DNA of 64,000 bases, from assembly GCA_008508345.1 (NCBI GenBank), contig QNGE01003802.1:1-64000 (forward strand). Reading direction: 5' to 3'. The notes beneath the pieces are model-generated. The model saw nothing but the letters and a program-made list of their open reading frames with translations, was not told where the DNA came from and did no database searches. The translations under genes and the position numbers were made by a program. This DNA comes from Paragonimus westermani. Taxonomy: Eukaryota; Platyhelminthes; Trematoda; Plagiorchiida; Troglotrematidae. Shown one piece after another: positions 22,841-34,445 of the stretch (position 1 is its first letter; each line of letters starts with the position of its first letter).

Positions 22841-25800
22841 AATCGTTTGAGTGGCTAGGATGTAGCAATCTGAAATCCTTGTAACCCATTATATGAGCAA
22901 GGGGCATTTTTCTGGCCCTTTTTTCATTGTTGCATTATTGATTTGACTTCGTTGTTTTCACATAAATGCATTGATCTGATAATGCGTTCACAAAACAATT
23001 TTTCTTCACGGTTTTTTCAATGGGAATTTTTGGTAGAAGGTGATGTACAAGCATCACCCAGAAAAGTCATAAAAGTTCAAGTCATTCGTGATAGATAGGG
23101 AGGAGTGATATTCTCGAAAGATATCGATCTGTCGGTTAGGTACATCTGTTCTCTGAAGCACATTGACATGATCTGTGCATACCGTCAAGGTTTAAGTAGT
23201 AGCTCACGTGAACGGTGAATTTTAACACTGTAGCGGCAAAGTATGTCCACTCCAGGACGTCTCACCTAAATTTGTTCTGATAACACTGTGAGTAGATAAC
23301 TTTAGACAACTGGGTGATACTCTGACACAGCATGCTGTCGTGTTATTGATGCCTCTTTGGTGTTCGATTGCATAATTCTTGCGTTTGCTTTATTCGGTCA
23401 TTGTCTCACACTTGTTTCTATTGTCTCCCTTCCCAGGACTGTCACTGGGAACCCTGATTTGGAAGAATGTTCTCGTACGGTGTCTCCATGCCACAGAAAG
23501 TTAGCATACAAGTGTAACAAATAAACATAGCCAGAACACACCGCTTACCCGTTACAACGCATACTATTTTAGCTCTTCAAGCTCTATGGGCTACTAGTAC
23601 CATTGCTAGCACGTTGAAGCGAACTGCTTCATGATCCTGTGTCTACGTCCTATTAATAGTTCGCTACCAATATTAAATTTTCAGTCCGAAATTCTCAGAG
23701 ATTATGTTTCCAGAATGTTTGCAGTTGTCGATATGCAGGACTTTCGTCGTAGAAGATAAAGTTAGAAATGCTATGTTCGGCAACGTTAGACATGGTAGAT
23801 CTCGGTAAACATTTAGGGTCCCCTCATACATCTTGGTGAAATCATCCAATCATGGTCAAAACGAAATAGCGAACAGCTATGAGATGTACATTGTCTATCG
23901 TTGCACAGTTACTGTCACTCTCATGACACGGAATGGGTGACAGACAACAAAATGTACATACACACGAGGTATATATGGTTGCTGACGACAATCAATTCAA
24001 TATGTCCTAGAGCACTTGGAATGATCAGGGATTAAAAGACCTTGGATCAGTTGCCACGTCATGGTAGAATTGCGTAATCAATAGACAAAATGTTAGGGCT
24101 CATGCGGTAGGTTCTTCTCCGTTCAGCACTCTAAGCAACCCATAGAAGACACTTCAGAAAATGCAGAAGAACCTGATATGGCGTAAGTCCTACATACTTT
24201 TATTTCGGATTTAAAATGTGTTGATGAAAAATGTGGGTTTTAAATTTACAAATCTACTGTTCATTTTCATCGCACCCCCAAAAGTGATTTAATAGGGGCG
24301 TTTGCTAGCTAAATAGTTTTCAGTGTATCTTCACATTGGTTTCGTCCAGTGTTCCAATTATACCATCCAAGAACATACATGAGGAATTCCACTACAATTC
24401 CAGGATCTGTGTACTTCGTGCACTTCTCCAAATCAGCCTTCTCTAAATCCTGAAACGTTTGGTCAAACGTAGGGTGAGTCTCATGCAATGCACATATTAT
24501 TCCGATGGCCCACTAAATACAGCATTATTTGAGAGAGGATTAACCGATTCATATATGTTCACTTATCTCCTAATTCTGGCAATTAAGTGGGTTACCTTTC
24601 CCACCCTCCCTTCAAATTGATGTCACTTCCAGAACAGCAAAATGAGCTGAGTTTACAATAATATAAGGTCAGGTATCAACTCAACAATCGACTCAATTGG
24701 CATGAGTGTTTTGCTTGGGCACTTAAGCAGCTTATCACAAACGCTAAACTAGCAGTTCCCATTAGCGGATAATGCGTGGATTATATCGCGATGAAGCAGA
24801 TATTCTTGTTTCCCCAAACAGGTACTGTCACCTCCTCTGAGGCAATTCAGTGCTACATAGGTAAGACGGGGGGATGTTAACACAAGGAAGACGGCAACAA
24901 AATTTTAAAGGTTAGAAAGTAAACGTATTAACAATCAGCTGCGAAGAAATTGCAGTCCGTTGTTTGTACGTTATAATGGTTGCACCAGGCTCAACCGGTG
25001 TACTGATCTCTACACGTATATGTGGCTTGATACTGAATAGGGCTGAATGATGTGTCACTTTTCATAGTTTTAATTTCGGCGTTCATGTAGTTTTCTCTCA
25101 GGTGAACTTGGTCAATACGTTCTGAAAGTCAAGGACAACCATTGGGAAAAGGTTGGATATTCCTGGCTTACGTGATACGCTAAACATTACATTGAGGCCA
25201 CCTCGAAAGCATTTCATAGAACGACTTAGAATAAATTTATAGCAGAAATCTTACGCTGCCTGAGTGAGATTTGTTATTGTTCAAAAGTGCTTATGAGCAC
25301 AGTATTCCATATATTCATCATGCACGATTTGAGACCAGAAAGATACATATCATTTATATCACTCTACTGCTAAGATCACGCATTATTTTTGATCGTTTCG
25401 TTGTCCTGTCGCAAGGACTCATTGAGGGATTCGTGCTCAGTTTGGTTTGTGACCCAGTTTTCAAAATGTGTCACAAGCTTTCTAGATCATGCCAGAATGC
25501 AGTCTGAAACCCACCTTATCAGTCAGCGCTTTATCATCCCAACTTAAGCAATAGGTCAACCATACAAAGATTTGTATTTTATGTTAAATGCTTCGAAAAA
25601 TTTCAAAAATAGATTTAGTACCCCATTTATGAGGATATTCGATACACTATCCACAACACTGCCAATTATTTGTACAAAAGTTGTTCTTAATCGGAGCCTT
25701 CACGGCGAGCTATTACCATCAACTATGTTTATTACTTGTTACAAACGTTCGAATACAGGGTATTTTTACGGGAAGGGCTGTTAGCAAATGTGAACATTTG

Positions 25801-27180
25801 GATGAGAAAATCTAGCAAGGCGACTATAGTTTGTTGCTAATTCTATCTAAGGCAGAGAACGGCTAAACAACGTTTAATCAAGGCGGTTGTTGATTTTATA
25901 CTAGGAAGCCGTTAAAGTGCATCTGAAACGAACCTGAAATAGACGAAATGTTGTTCGAATAACTAATGTACTTAATAGCGTTTTGGATTCATAGCAACAG
26001 TGACGTTTAAGTCAGTTGATACGCTCAAGACAACCTCGGTATATTGCTTGATGGTGATAATCGCTAGTGCATCGTATACACATTGGATTCTGTTGTCAAA
26101 AACAGTTTTCCTAAAGGTTCTTCCGCGTCATGATTGTCAATCTTTACATAGAATTGTTACCGCAAGTCGGTTTCTACATCCAAAATGTTATTGGTCCTTG
26201 ACGTACAAACAGCCATTTCTGTTAGCCAGCTCGAGTATAAATTTATATTTTTCTCATCTCGAAAGTGTTCAACTATACGGATGAGAATATTTGCATCGTA
26301 ATCTCGAACGCAATTTATTTCAACCATTTTTGTCTCACACGTCACGAACCATTTCATTTACAGTAACAGTACGGCTTACATACACAGATCGGCCCAACAG
26401 CTATATCAACAAGTTGCTGCATGCGGGACGTTGTTGCATCATCAGAGTCAAGTCTCACTAGTATCCTTCAAAATTTGCTCAATCGAAACCAAAAGCCTAT
26501 ATTCGGTGAGGGTCCGTGGCTCTTCTAACCCAGCAGGTTATTATGTTCCTGTTCATACCACAGATAAAGTGATTATGTTCACATCTATTGAATGTTTGCT
26601 CTACATATATCGTTTTTATGTTACCAGGTTTCGGTTGACGATAACGGGCAGAATGGTCACATTTCACAGCACACGCCTATGTTCTGCTTTGGAGAAGTGG
26701 TTAAGGAGTTTCAGTTTATTAACGTAATACAGAAATTCCTCAACCAACATTTGTCACTTGGGTAGAATCCGGCTGAAGGATAAAATGTGATGTTCATTTT
26801 TTCCGTAACTTTTCATCGGGAAAGTACTACTATAAGAAATACTCAGAAAGAACAAGGGTTTTTTAATGGTGCTAAACTAACGACAATCATACACTCCTCA
26901 TTACGTGCAACCAATCTCTGTTCGACGTAAACGGTAGGCCTAGGTCACTTTTCTGCATGCAGGCTGGCAAGTGAGGAGTATGAACTACTCGAAAACTGAA
27001 GGAAAGTTCTAGTTTCGAGATCATCGTTCAAAATCAATAAGAAAAGTACTGTCTCCTGTCGAGGCAATAGGGCAATTCAAGCTAAATTGACCGTGTTTAC
27101 CCGCGACAATTCAGTCGCGTCTAACTTAAGCTGAGTCGTAGAGTTATCAACGTGAGTGCTTCTTGAAGGGTTGGTCGGAT

Positions 27181-27550
27181 TTAAAATCCAATATACTGTC
27201 CTGTGTAACGACAGCAACCAAACCTATACATAAACTGTGGCTGTTCGCGGCTAGTTTGTCTATATCCACGACGAATTCTCAGCGTAGGTATTGGGTTGAA
27301 CCAGATTCTCGATGACGAAGTAAGGAGAGCTTGCTTAAAAGACTTGAGTGAACCTTGGTTCAGTTCTTTAGTAACCGTCCTCAATGAACGAGAGTGGGGC
27401 AAACACATTTCCCTCCGATACTAAGAATATGGTGTGGCGATCTTGTTTCTTACATTAAATCCGTCCAGAGTGCCCTCTTCTCTAGGGTTACGCTGAGAAA
27501 ATAATGTATGACTTTCAGAATGTCCTTCAGTTTTATTAACTAAGCCAATT
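27181..27550 (-). mobile_element. Penelope-like retroelement relic, copy B (3' part)
   Basis: On the minus strand a 75-codon frame (27181-27408) ends with TLRIRRG...QPQFMYRFGCCRYTGQYIGF. This matches the PLE linker, the Cys-Cys lead-in and the Tyr-Ile-Gly motif of the GIY-YIG endonuclease. Immediately upstream in element order, about 27496-27545 reads KLKDILKVIHYFLS, resembling the Leu...Leu...Asn-Gly-Tyr-Pro...Phe block that closes the RT region. The Arg/Glu-His part of the nuclease should follow below 27181 but is broken by a stop and frame change (LKSDQPFKKHSR is a weak candidate). No RT palm motif was found between 27.55 and 28.6 kb, so the copy is 5'-truncated. It is non-functional. Confidence 0.6.
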
Positions 27551-30500
27551 TTTGAAACCATGGCGAAATGTCTAAACTGGTCGCGTGCAACAAATCAAAG
27601 CATCATTAACCGAACATTTTCGAATAGTAGACAAAACTGTAGGGGTTCAAAACGCATTATTTTCACAGTCACTAATTTAATTAGAAATCACTCTCAAGCA
27701 CTTTGACCCGCGACATAAAACTGGTGACAACGTAGGCTACATTGTTTACGAGTAGGTTCGTCTTCTCAGGAAGTATGCAAGATCAACTTTCGTTCTTCTG
27801 AACAAACATCCAAACGAACGGAGAAAAAATTCTGATACCAACAATTCTGAATCCTTTTGTCCAGTGCTGGTTCAGTCTACGAATATGGCACATCCGTAAC
27901 CGAACAGTTAACTGATACTAAGCCGCGAACCTTTTGGTTTTGGAACCCAAGGAACCTGAAATGTCTAAGAAGTGTACCTATGTAGGAATTTTCAAAATAT
28001 GAAGCCAGAAATTTCCTAACTAAAAACGAACGTAATTTACAGCATTGTGCCTATTAACGATAGTTGTTAGATGTTTCCGAAATACCGAAGCATGTAAATT
28101 CAGAAAAAAACATGTTTACCAAGAAACCTTTACGCCTGAAGAGGATTACCCTCAAGAAAAAGGTTTCGCACACAGACAAGTTTTCTAACAAATATCGTAT
28201 GTGTCAGTGTGCCAAAAATCTCATTTTCTGAATTAAGAAAATATTGCCGTCGAACGTTTTGAGGTTGTGGTTTTCGTTCTACTCTCCCATGTGATCAACT
28301 TGCAGTTTACGGACAAACCAAATGACGCTTTCGCTCGCAAGCATAAGTGGATGCTATTCTTGGTCTATTTAGGTGTTGTGGCGAGTTCCACTCCCTGTTT
28401 CGTCCAGGCTGAAAAACCACTGAATAATTGTCACTAGTAACATGCAAGAAGGTTGGATTAATGTTTCGAAGACGATTATGAAAAAAGTGGCAGTGAGGTG
28501 CGGGGATTAATGATGTTATTCATTACACAGTGCGTCATACATAGCTTATCAGATGGTGTTAACAACTGCGTTTGGGGTGAACGCTCTGCGATATTCCCAC
28601 AGGACTGAGTGATGGTAAGTAACCAAACGCACGTCAGTATTCTCGGACTAACTGGTATATACTGTGTTTACACCACCATTTCCGAACAAAACGGAATAAC
28701 GTGATGATCCGCATTGCTTCGCCCAAACGATTCCGACAGGCACTTCTTGTATAAATTGCATAGCACTTGCTCTTACCTACACCATTGTGAGAGTTACCCC
28801 TTTAGTTAACCAAACACTCAAAGTGAACGAAACAATTCGATAGTTTCGCGTTCGTTTCTATGGACAGCGTTTTGCAAGACGCGTAATAAATACTGATTTC
28901 CTATCCTAACAACCATTATACTTGCCTCTAATTGTGAGCTTCACTTGTTTATCGCAGTCCACGGTAAAACCTAGAGAATTGGAAACTTGCTGTAACATGG
29001 AGGAAGAATTGACAAACCATAATTCCACTTCAAAAGTTCTACAACAAGCTGCTGGTTGCCATTACCCGGTAAGCTGGAATTCTTTTATCACATTCAATAG
29101 TTTGAACCAAAGGAACCTGGTTATGAAATGTTACCACAAAATGGAAACTGGTAACAACTCCAGTATAGACTAACACAATGAAGGAGTGCAGAGTGACGAG
29201 CGGTAAATGTACAAGGCGACTATCTAGCTACTGCATTGTGAGAAAACTGAAACGAACATGAATGTAGAAAGTGTAGTTTACGAGCAGTGTGCACGTTACC
29301 TTTGTCGGGACCGAAGGATGTAAACTACTACGCTGTCCATCTCTTTATGGAAGAACGTAAATCGTGCAAGAAGTTGTGAAACCATAAAAGTGTGCTTCAA
29401 ACTTATGACATTTCAAGCGATGTTCTCAGTTTTGCAAATACAGAGAAATAAGAGCCAAGGCAGATTACGCAATAACTGGCTTTAAGATTAAGTCCAACTT
29501 GGAAGAAACAGGTGTTTACAAAGTTCAATCCAGCCTTCGCATTCAAATAGACTTTCTAGCCGGCCTCTTTCGAAAAAAAGCACTAGACTCGAGTTTCNTG
29601 ATGGTCAACTTGAAAATAAACCAAATCCCCGACCACTCAGCAGTAATCTTCAATCCGATTGGACTGGAGCCAGTATCTAGGAAATCAAGACTAATTGCGA
29701 TGAATGCTTGGCCTTTGGTTTCTGGAGTCACAGCGGGACCCAAGAAGAATAACCTTTGGAATAAGCTACCCACCAACTCCCTCTTGTAACATGTAATCTC
29801 CGTAGAAATTCTCGAGCACCTTATTTGCGATCCGGCATAGGGTCATTTCAAACCTGTCCAACCTCAGTAACTCTTCCTCACCGCGTATCACTCATAAAAA
29901 TTCAGTCAAGAATGAACCTAGAAAGTGAAAGGCGGGTTCAAAACCACTACAATATAATTTGTGAGAGCGGAGTTTTCAGTCCACTACCATAAAATGAAAA
30001 CGCTGTATTTGCCCACCTTTTCTTTGCAATGCGAAGATAGTAGTTCATCACAAGCTGCTCATAGGATTATTACAAACCCACTATTGATAACCTGCTATCC
30101 GTTTTATCCCCGTGACGATAAGTTCGACCATTTTGACTAGTTTACTTGAGAGGTTAAGGCATATGTTCAATAGGTGTTTGGGCTAAGGACCTCTGACGAT
30201 CAGTCAATATAATATGGATGCATATTTTAAAAAATCACGCCGCGGAAAAGGGGCTGACTATTCTGCCGTGCAGTTGACCAAAACTAAACAGGTAATATGA
30301 TCCCAGTTTATCGACCTCGAACAGTCGTCCCTACAGGTTGCTGGACTATAGTACACCAGTTAGGTGACTATAGAGCTGGACGTAATTAACCGGACATACT
30401 GACAACTGTGACTTTAACGACCATTCAAATGGCAACACAGGTAACGTGCTCTTTCAATTCAAACGACTTTTACATGTAATTTAGCGAGTACAAGCGTAAA

Positions 30501-32764
30501 ACACAGCTTAGGGTGTCACATATGTTATGGTTGTTTCCCCTACGGTTCTAATTACCCCTTTAATTGAGTTGTACGTAATTGCCTACTACAAACGGAGAAA
30601 ACGAGCCTTGTTCCCCGGTCTAATTTTGATCAAGTGACCCACAACATGATCGTTCTACTTTGCTAGTCAAAGAAGGATTACCCTAAGGGTCAGTTGACAA
30701 CCGTTTTAGTACACGTACAGATATCTGTCAAACGCTTACTCATTCTGTCTCACAGGCCAATAGTATCCTACTTAATTCCATAAGAAGCTAAATTCAAAGT
30801 GGGATGGTTGGTGTCAAATTCACGGAATGCCAGTTACCGACTTTCAGCATCCAATAATTGGTGCAATCCACAATGGTACAAATACAGGTGGTATTAATTG
30901 CTCAGTGAGTAACAGTCAGCAAGTTAGGGAACGAAACCAGTGGGTGGCAAGCTTTTACGGAGCAGTAACACCACCTATCCTTAAAACAAGCTCACGCCCG
31001 TTTTCACGACTATTGCTGCATGAAACTTGCTTTGTTCTCATACGTATTCGTAACGAGCAATGAAATGTGTATCGTAATATGTGGTTGCAAACAACAAAAT
31101 GAAAAACAGACCAAAAAATTGTGAAAAACGGATGACCTTGTTATCTTTTCACGAACGACATCTCCTTTTGCCTACCGATAGGTAAGGCATACACGGCAAG
31201 TCTTCGCTTGCTTTAGTCACGTAATGTTGACCAAACGAGTGAGTCGCGAATTAGAATCTGTTAAAGGACAGCCGAAAAACATTTACCTAAAAGTCACCAA
31301 GGCGTTTTACTCTGTTGTTGTGAGTTTTCGAACGCGGGTATCAAATGGCTAAAGGCTCCATGACTTCTACATTTCTCAATAGTATCCTTCGTTAGGAACA
31401 GTCAAACTTTAAAATGCTACCGTCGAATCATCAAACAAAACTCCAGCGAGAAGTATTTCTCATAAATTTGCGTTAGATCAGCGTGAATATTTACTTCCAG
31501 CGAATTTAAACTTTTGAAATCAGAATCAACAAAATGACATTAGGGAAATCCGTTAAGCTTTGAAAAATTCCTAGCGAATGTGAGATACATCGCCGATGTT
31601 TGTGCCAAGTGTTTGGGGGTCTGCAAACAGGATTTCTCTCTATAATCGAGCCCTCATTGATTTTTTCATAAATAAGTTGTTCATGCAATCGAGCAGCAAC
31701 CGAATGTGCGGTAGCTGCATTCCAATGTTTGACCAGCATAAGGGCTTAGGACAGAACTTTGTGGTTTTTGAGACAGGTGTGTTCAAGTTTAAAGCGAAGG
31801 CTTGTTGGTCCGTAGGTGAAACTGGTGTACTCTTGATGTCCCCAGTCAATTAGGTACAGAGCGATAACGAAAGGCATCCGTTCATCCACGCTGTAAAATG
31901 CGTCGATAACTAACTAGTCTTCGTATGTTGCGCATAGTTATGGGCTGATTAACGGTTCGACTTGAAGACCTTGAGTAGAAGCCTAAATTAGTTCGTTTTA
32001 CACAAAAACGGTAGTCAAGAATGCTTTTTGTCTGCTAGTATGGGTCAAAAGTTGGTTACTTGATTTTTGTGCAAACGACGAGTCCAACCCACTCAGCCAA
32101 ATCCACATATGACAGAACTTTATTATCCCAGTAAATATTTGGTGGTCCTTTTTAGTGACAGTAGCTCACTCCGTCGGATCGTTCCCAGAAGCAAGGGTAT
32201 TTTTTGTCTGAACTGCACATTTGTGACAATTGCACTCTGTCGGATCTTAGCCATTTATTTCATGCTATCTACCCCCATGTGGACCAACTAACTCGGATTA
32301 CAAATGAGGCAAGAATTAAATTACAGATGAGCTCACCGGACGGACCATCCAAATTAGTTGGCGTTTCAAACTAAACTAACCGGAAGATTTTGCTAGATAT
32401 AGATGCAACCAACTAGTAGCAGTGGTTCAGGCTTGACCACTATTGCTTAACGGGTTGGACATTACAGTTGTAAACGCCAGTGCACCAGCGGTTTACACCG
32501 TTGTTTGTCCGCTGTACACCTCTGAAAGAAACTGAAGTCCTGGCCAAGAATGGAAAGGGGGGAAGAAAGTGGTGTCAAGTGTGGACGAAACGGTTGAAGA
32601 AACAACTGGGGCCTGATACAGAACAAATAGATTAGGTTGAATTTGAACAAGACCGTTATAACACGGAAAACGATAGATGCAAGCAATTTGTATCTATTCG
32701 TCAGAACCAAATTTACAATAACATGAATCGGGTTTTTTATATCGAGCAGTTATGGAGAAGGGTG
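27551..32764. other. Unassigned stretch between PLE copies B and C
   Basis: No gene is recognised. The plus-strand frame 29499-29789 (96 codons) contains the ambiguous base at 29598 and no known motif. Plus- and minus-strand frames at 31506-31853 overlap and are uninformative. No tandem repeats or RNA genes were seen. Confidence 0.4.
29598..29598. other. Single ambiguous base (N)
   Basis: One undetermined base inside continuous sequence, the second of two such bases in the window. It is not a gap run. Confidence 0.95.
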
Positions 32765-33310
32765 GATAGGAAGAATCACCAAGTCCATGGAAATGTCAAG
32801 TTCACGAGTAATTGTTTCTAAACACACAGGGTCGGTTGCAGTCGACTGACTGCGACCGATTCAGAAAAACTCAATAATCTTGGATTAGAGTGACCTAATA
32901 GGATTCTGAATGCACAACATGGGTCGATAACATGACTAGTGGTCAGGATGTGTCTTGGGATTGCAGACGCTGATTGCTTGCGTGTTTCAACGACGCTGTC
33001 GTTTTTCTGTAACATATTAAATCTGCAAAATAAGCAAATTATTTTCGGGTGCTTTGAACTTTTGATTTCTACTGATTTTTGCGGATAATTTTATACACGG
33101 GTGATCATTTTACTACGTGCTATCACACCAGACAGTTAAAGTAAATCAACAAATACATATGATAGGCAAACTTTCCTGCTTTCTCTAAGCAGTTAAAGTC
33201 GAGAAGGTTGACCAGCCGTACCCTACGGTTCCGGTAGATCTCTGGCAAATGCAGTTGTTTTTCACTATCTAGATGACCTTCAGAGAGGTCGCCAGAACTC
33301 TCTTCAGTTG
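32765..33310 (-). mobile_element. Penelope-like retroelement relic, copy C (3' end)
   Basis: The minus strand holds the end of a PLE. The C-terminal tail reads LQPTLCV, one stop, then KQLLVNLTFPW (ending near 32784), which is the hallmark Cys-Val-Gln-Lys...Leu-x-Leu-Pro-Trp terminus. Before it, SAIPRHILTTSHVIDP (about 32909-32965) is the nuclease His...Thr-Gly-His-Val-Ile-Asp segment with Gly changed to Ser. Then CAFRILLGHSNPRLLSFSESVAVS gives the Phe-x-Ile...Leu...Glu-Ala-Val-Ala-Ile block. Farther up, about 33118-33165 reads ICIC, stop, FTLTVWCDST, matching the Tyr-Gln-Phe-Thr-Cys lead-in. The reading frame changes between blocks. The RT itself is not visible above 33310, so the insertion is 5'-truncated. 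It gives the clearest protein 3' end of the five copies. Confidence 0.75.
32818..33015 (-). pseudogene. PLE GIY-YIG endonuclease C-terminal half, copy C
   Basis: A 65-codon frame on the minus strand covers the distal half of the nuclease. It aligns by eye with the equivalent frames at 39504-39722 and 53080-53304: His-Val/Leu-Val/Ile-Asp, then Phe/Leu-Lys/Arg-Ile/Val-Leu, then His-Ser-x-x-x-Arg/Lys-Leu-Leu, then Glu/Lys-x-Val-x-Ile/Val-Ser. The repeated pattern among three separate loci is strong evidence that this is a real former coding sequence. The Tyr-Ile-Gly half lies above a frame break. Confidence 0.75.
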
Positions 33311-34282
33311 TAGGTGCACGAAATTAACGATGTGAATACTATCACCAGTTCTCCACTCAGACAACAAAGTGAGCAGCTTAACAAGAAAATTTCTGGAGAC
33401 TGGAGCATCGTTCACAAACAAGTTGGACGATTTATTTACTTAACATTGAGCCACATCATGCAGGCGGTTGTCTGAAAACAAAAACGATATCTTACAATAT
33501 CGAGATTCTGGTGTTTGGGAAAGAAATTGTTTTCATTCTCCATACTTCCGTAGTTATAAACTTTCCATGAACTTTTTAATATTGTAAAAGCACGCTGTAA
33601 CGAGAATTCATCGAAGTTAGCTTATATGAAGTGAGTAAATTATATCACTTCTAGATCAGACTAGTAAACAAGCCATTTGCCTCAATGTTTTAGTGATTGC
33701 TGCTGACAGACCATGCAAGGTGGAGCAACTGACCTAGAAACTCAAATTTCTGCTACCTTCATCATAAGGTGTTTTAGAACACAGGGTCAAATTTCAACCA
33801 ACAATAAATGAACTGAGCTTACCTAAAAGAAGTCATCCATTGTGATGTTACCAAAAGAAGTTTTTAATGGAAAAACAATCAAACACTCATAATATGGGAA
33901 CAGATGTCGAAACCTATTGGAAATTTACCAGATATTTGACGTTTTTAAATTAGTGTTTATAAGTACACCCAAAGTCCCTTGCTTATTCTGGAAGGTAAAC
34001 GTTAGATAAACGGCTGCGTACTCAAATCATTCCACTTCCCAACCATAGCCTCATGTTCCATCAGTCAAGAGAGATCTCCTGCTTTAGGTTCGTTGAAAAT
34101 AAATGCCAATAAATGTTTTGAACATTTTAGGAGTCCACTTTCAATGAATTCCGTTAAAGTTGGTGCGACCGTAGAGTATTCTCAGCTAGTATAACTGCAT
34201 GTTGCTGGTGACATTCACTATAAGATATATGAAAGTGCACAACTGATAACCTAACCACTATTTTGTAAATCTGGTGTACCCC

Positions 34283-34292
34283 CACACACACA
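34283..34292. repeat. Short (CA)n microsatellite
   Basis: Five CA dinucleotides follow a run of C. Too short to be of use beyond noting it. Confidence 0.85.
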
Positions 34293-34389
34293 CTTTAACA
34301 ATAATGTACCACTGGTTAATACGCTGACACGTACCGCACAGTGCACAACCACCTGTTACTAGTTGATTTCACCTCCTGACGCCTTGGGA

Positions 34390-34445
34390 TGCTCCGATTA
34401 GCTGAGTGCTCAGACGTACAGATTAGTAACACGGAGTGTATTTTG
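34390..34445 (+). repeat. Possible tRNA-like A-box fragment
   Basis: TAGCTGAGTGCT (34399-34410), inside GCTCCGATTAGCTGAGTGCTC, resembles a tRNA D-arm with an A box. No credible B box follows at the right spacing, so this is at most the head of a decayed SINE. Confidence 0.22.

Larger units (their letters stand above)
13581..27180. other. Long unassigned stretch between PLE copies A and B
   Basis: About 13.6 kb with no recognised gene. Open frames worth noting but unassigned: 17813-18178 plus (121 codons, with one hydrophobic segment LCILLTILWLWGSVIVLLIF that could cross a membrane), 19121-19466 plus (about 114 open codons) and 21256-21622 plus (about 120 codons broken by one TGA). Possible tRNA-like boxes lie near 14843 and 20617 and a possible Ty3/gypsy piece near 22.6 kb (listed separately). 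The rest shows no tandem repeat, RNA gene or splice-bounded frame that I can defend. Confidence 0.4.

Noticed and set aside
25271..25507. Frame with Phe-Val-Val...Gly...Glu-Gly-Phe-Val-Leu-Ser resembling the LINE RT Gly-Val-x-Gln-Gly-x-Val-Leu-Ser motif
   Set aside because: One extra residue, no following Pro-Leu-Phe and no Tyr-Ala-Asp-Asp within the expected distance.
32531..32592. Hammerhead-ribozyme-like halves (CTGAAGTCC ... GGACGAAAC) beside PLE copy C, plus strand
   Set aside because: PLEs often carry hammerheads, but here the conserved CTGATGA core lacks two bases, the intervening loop is about 40 bases, no stem III cleavage context is visible, and the strand is opposite to the element.
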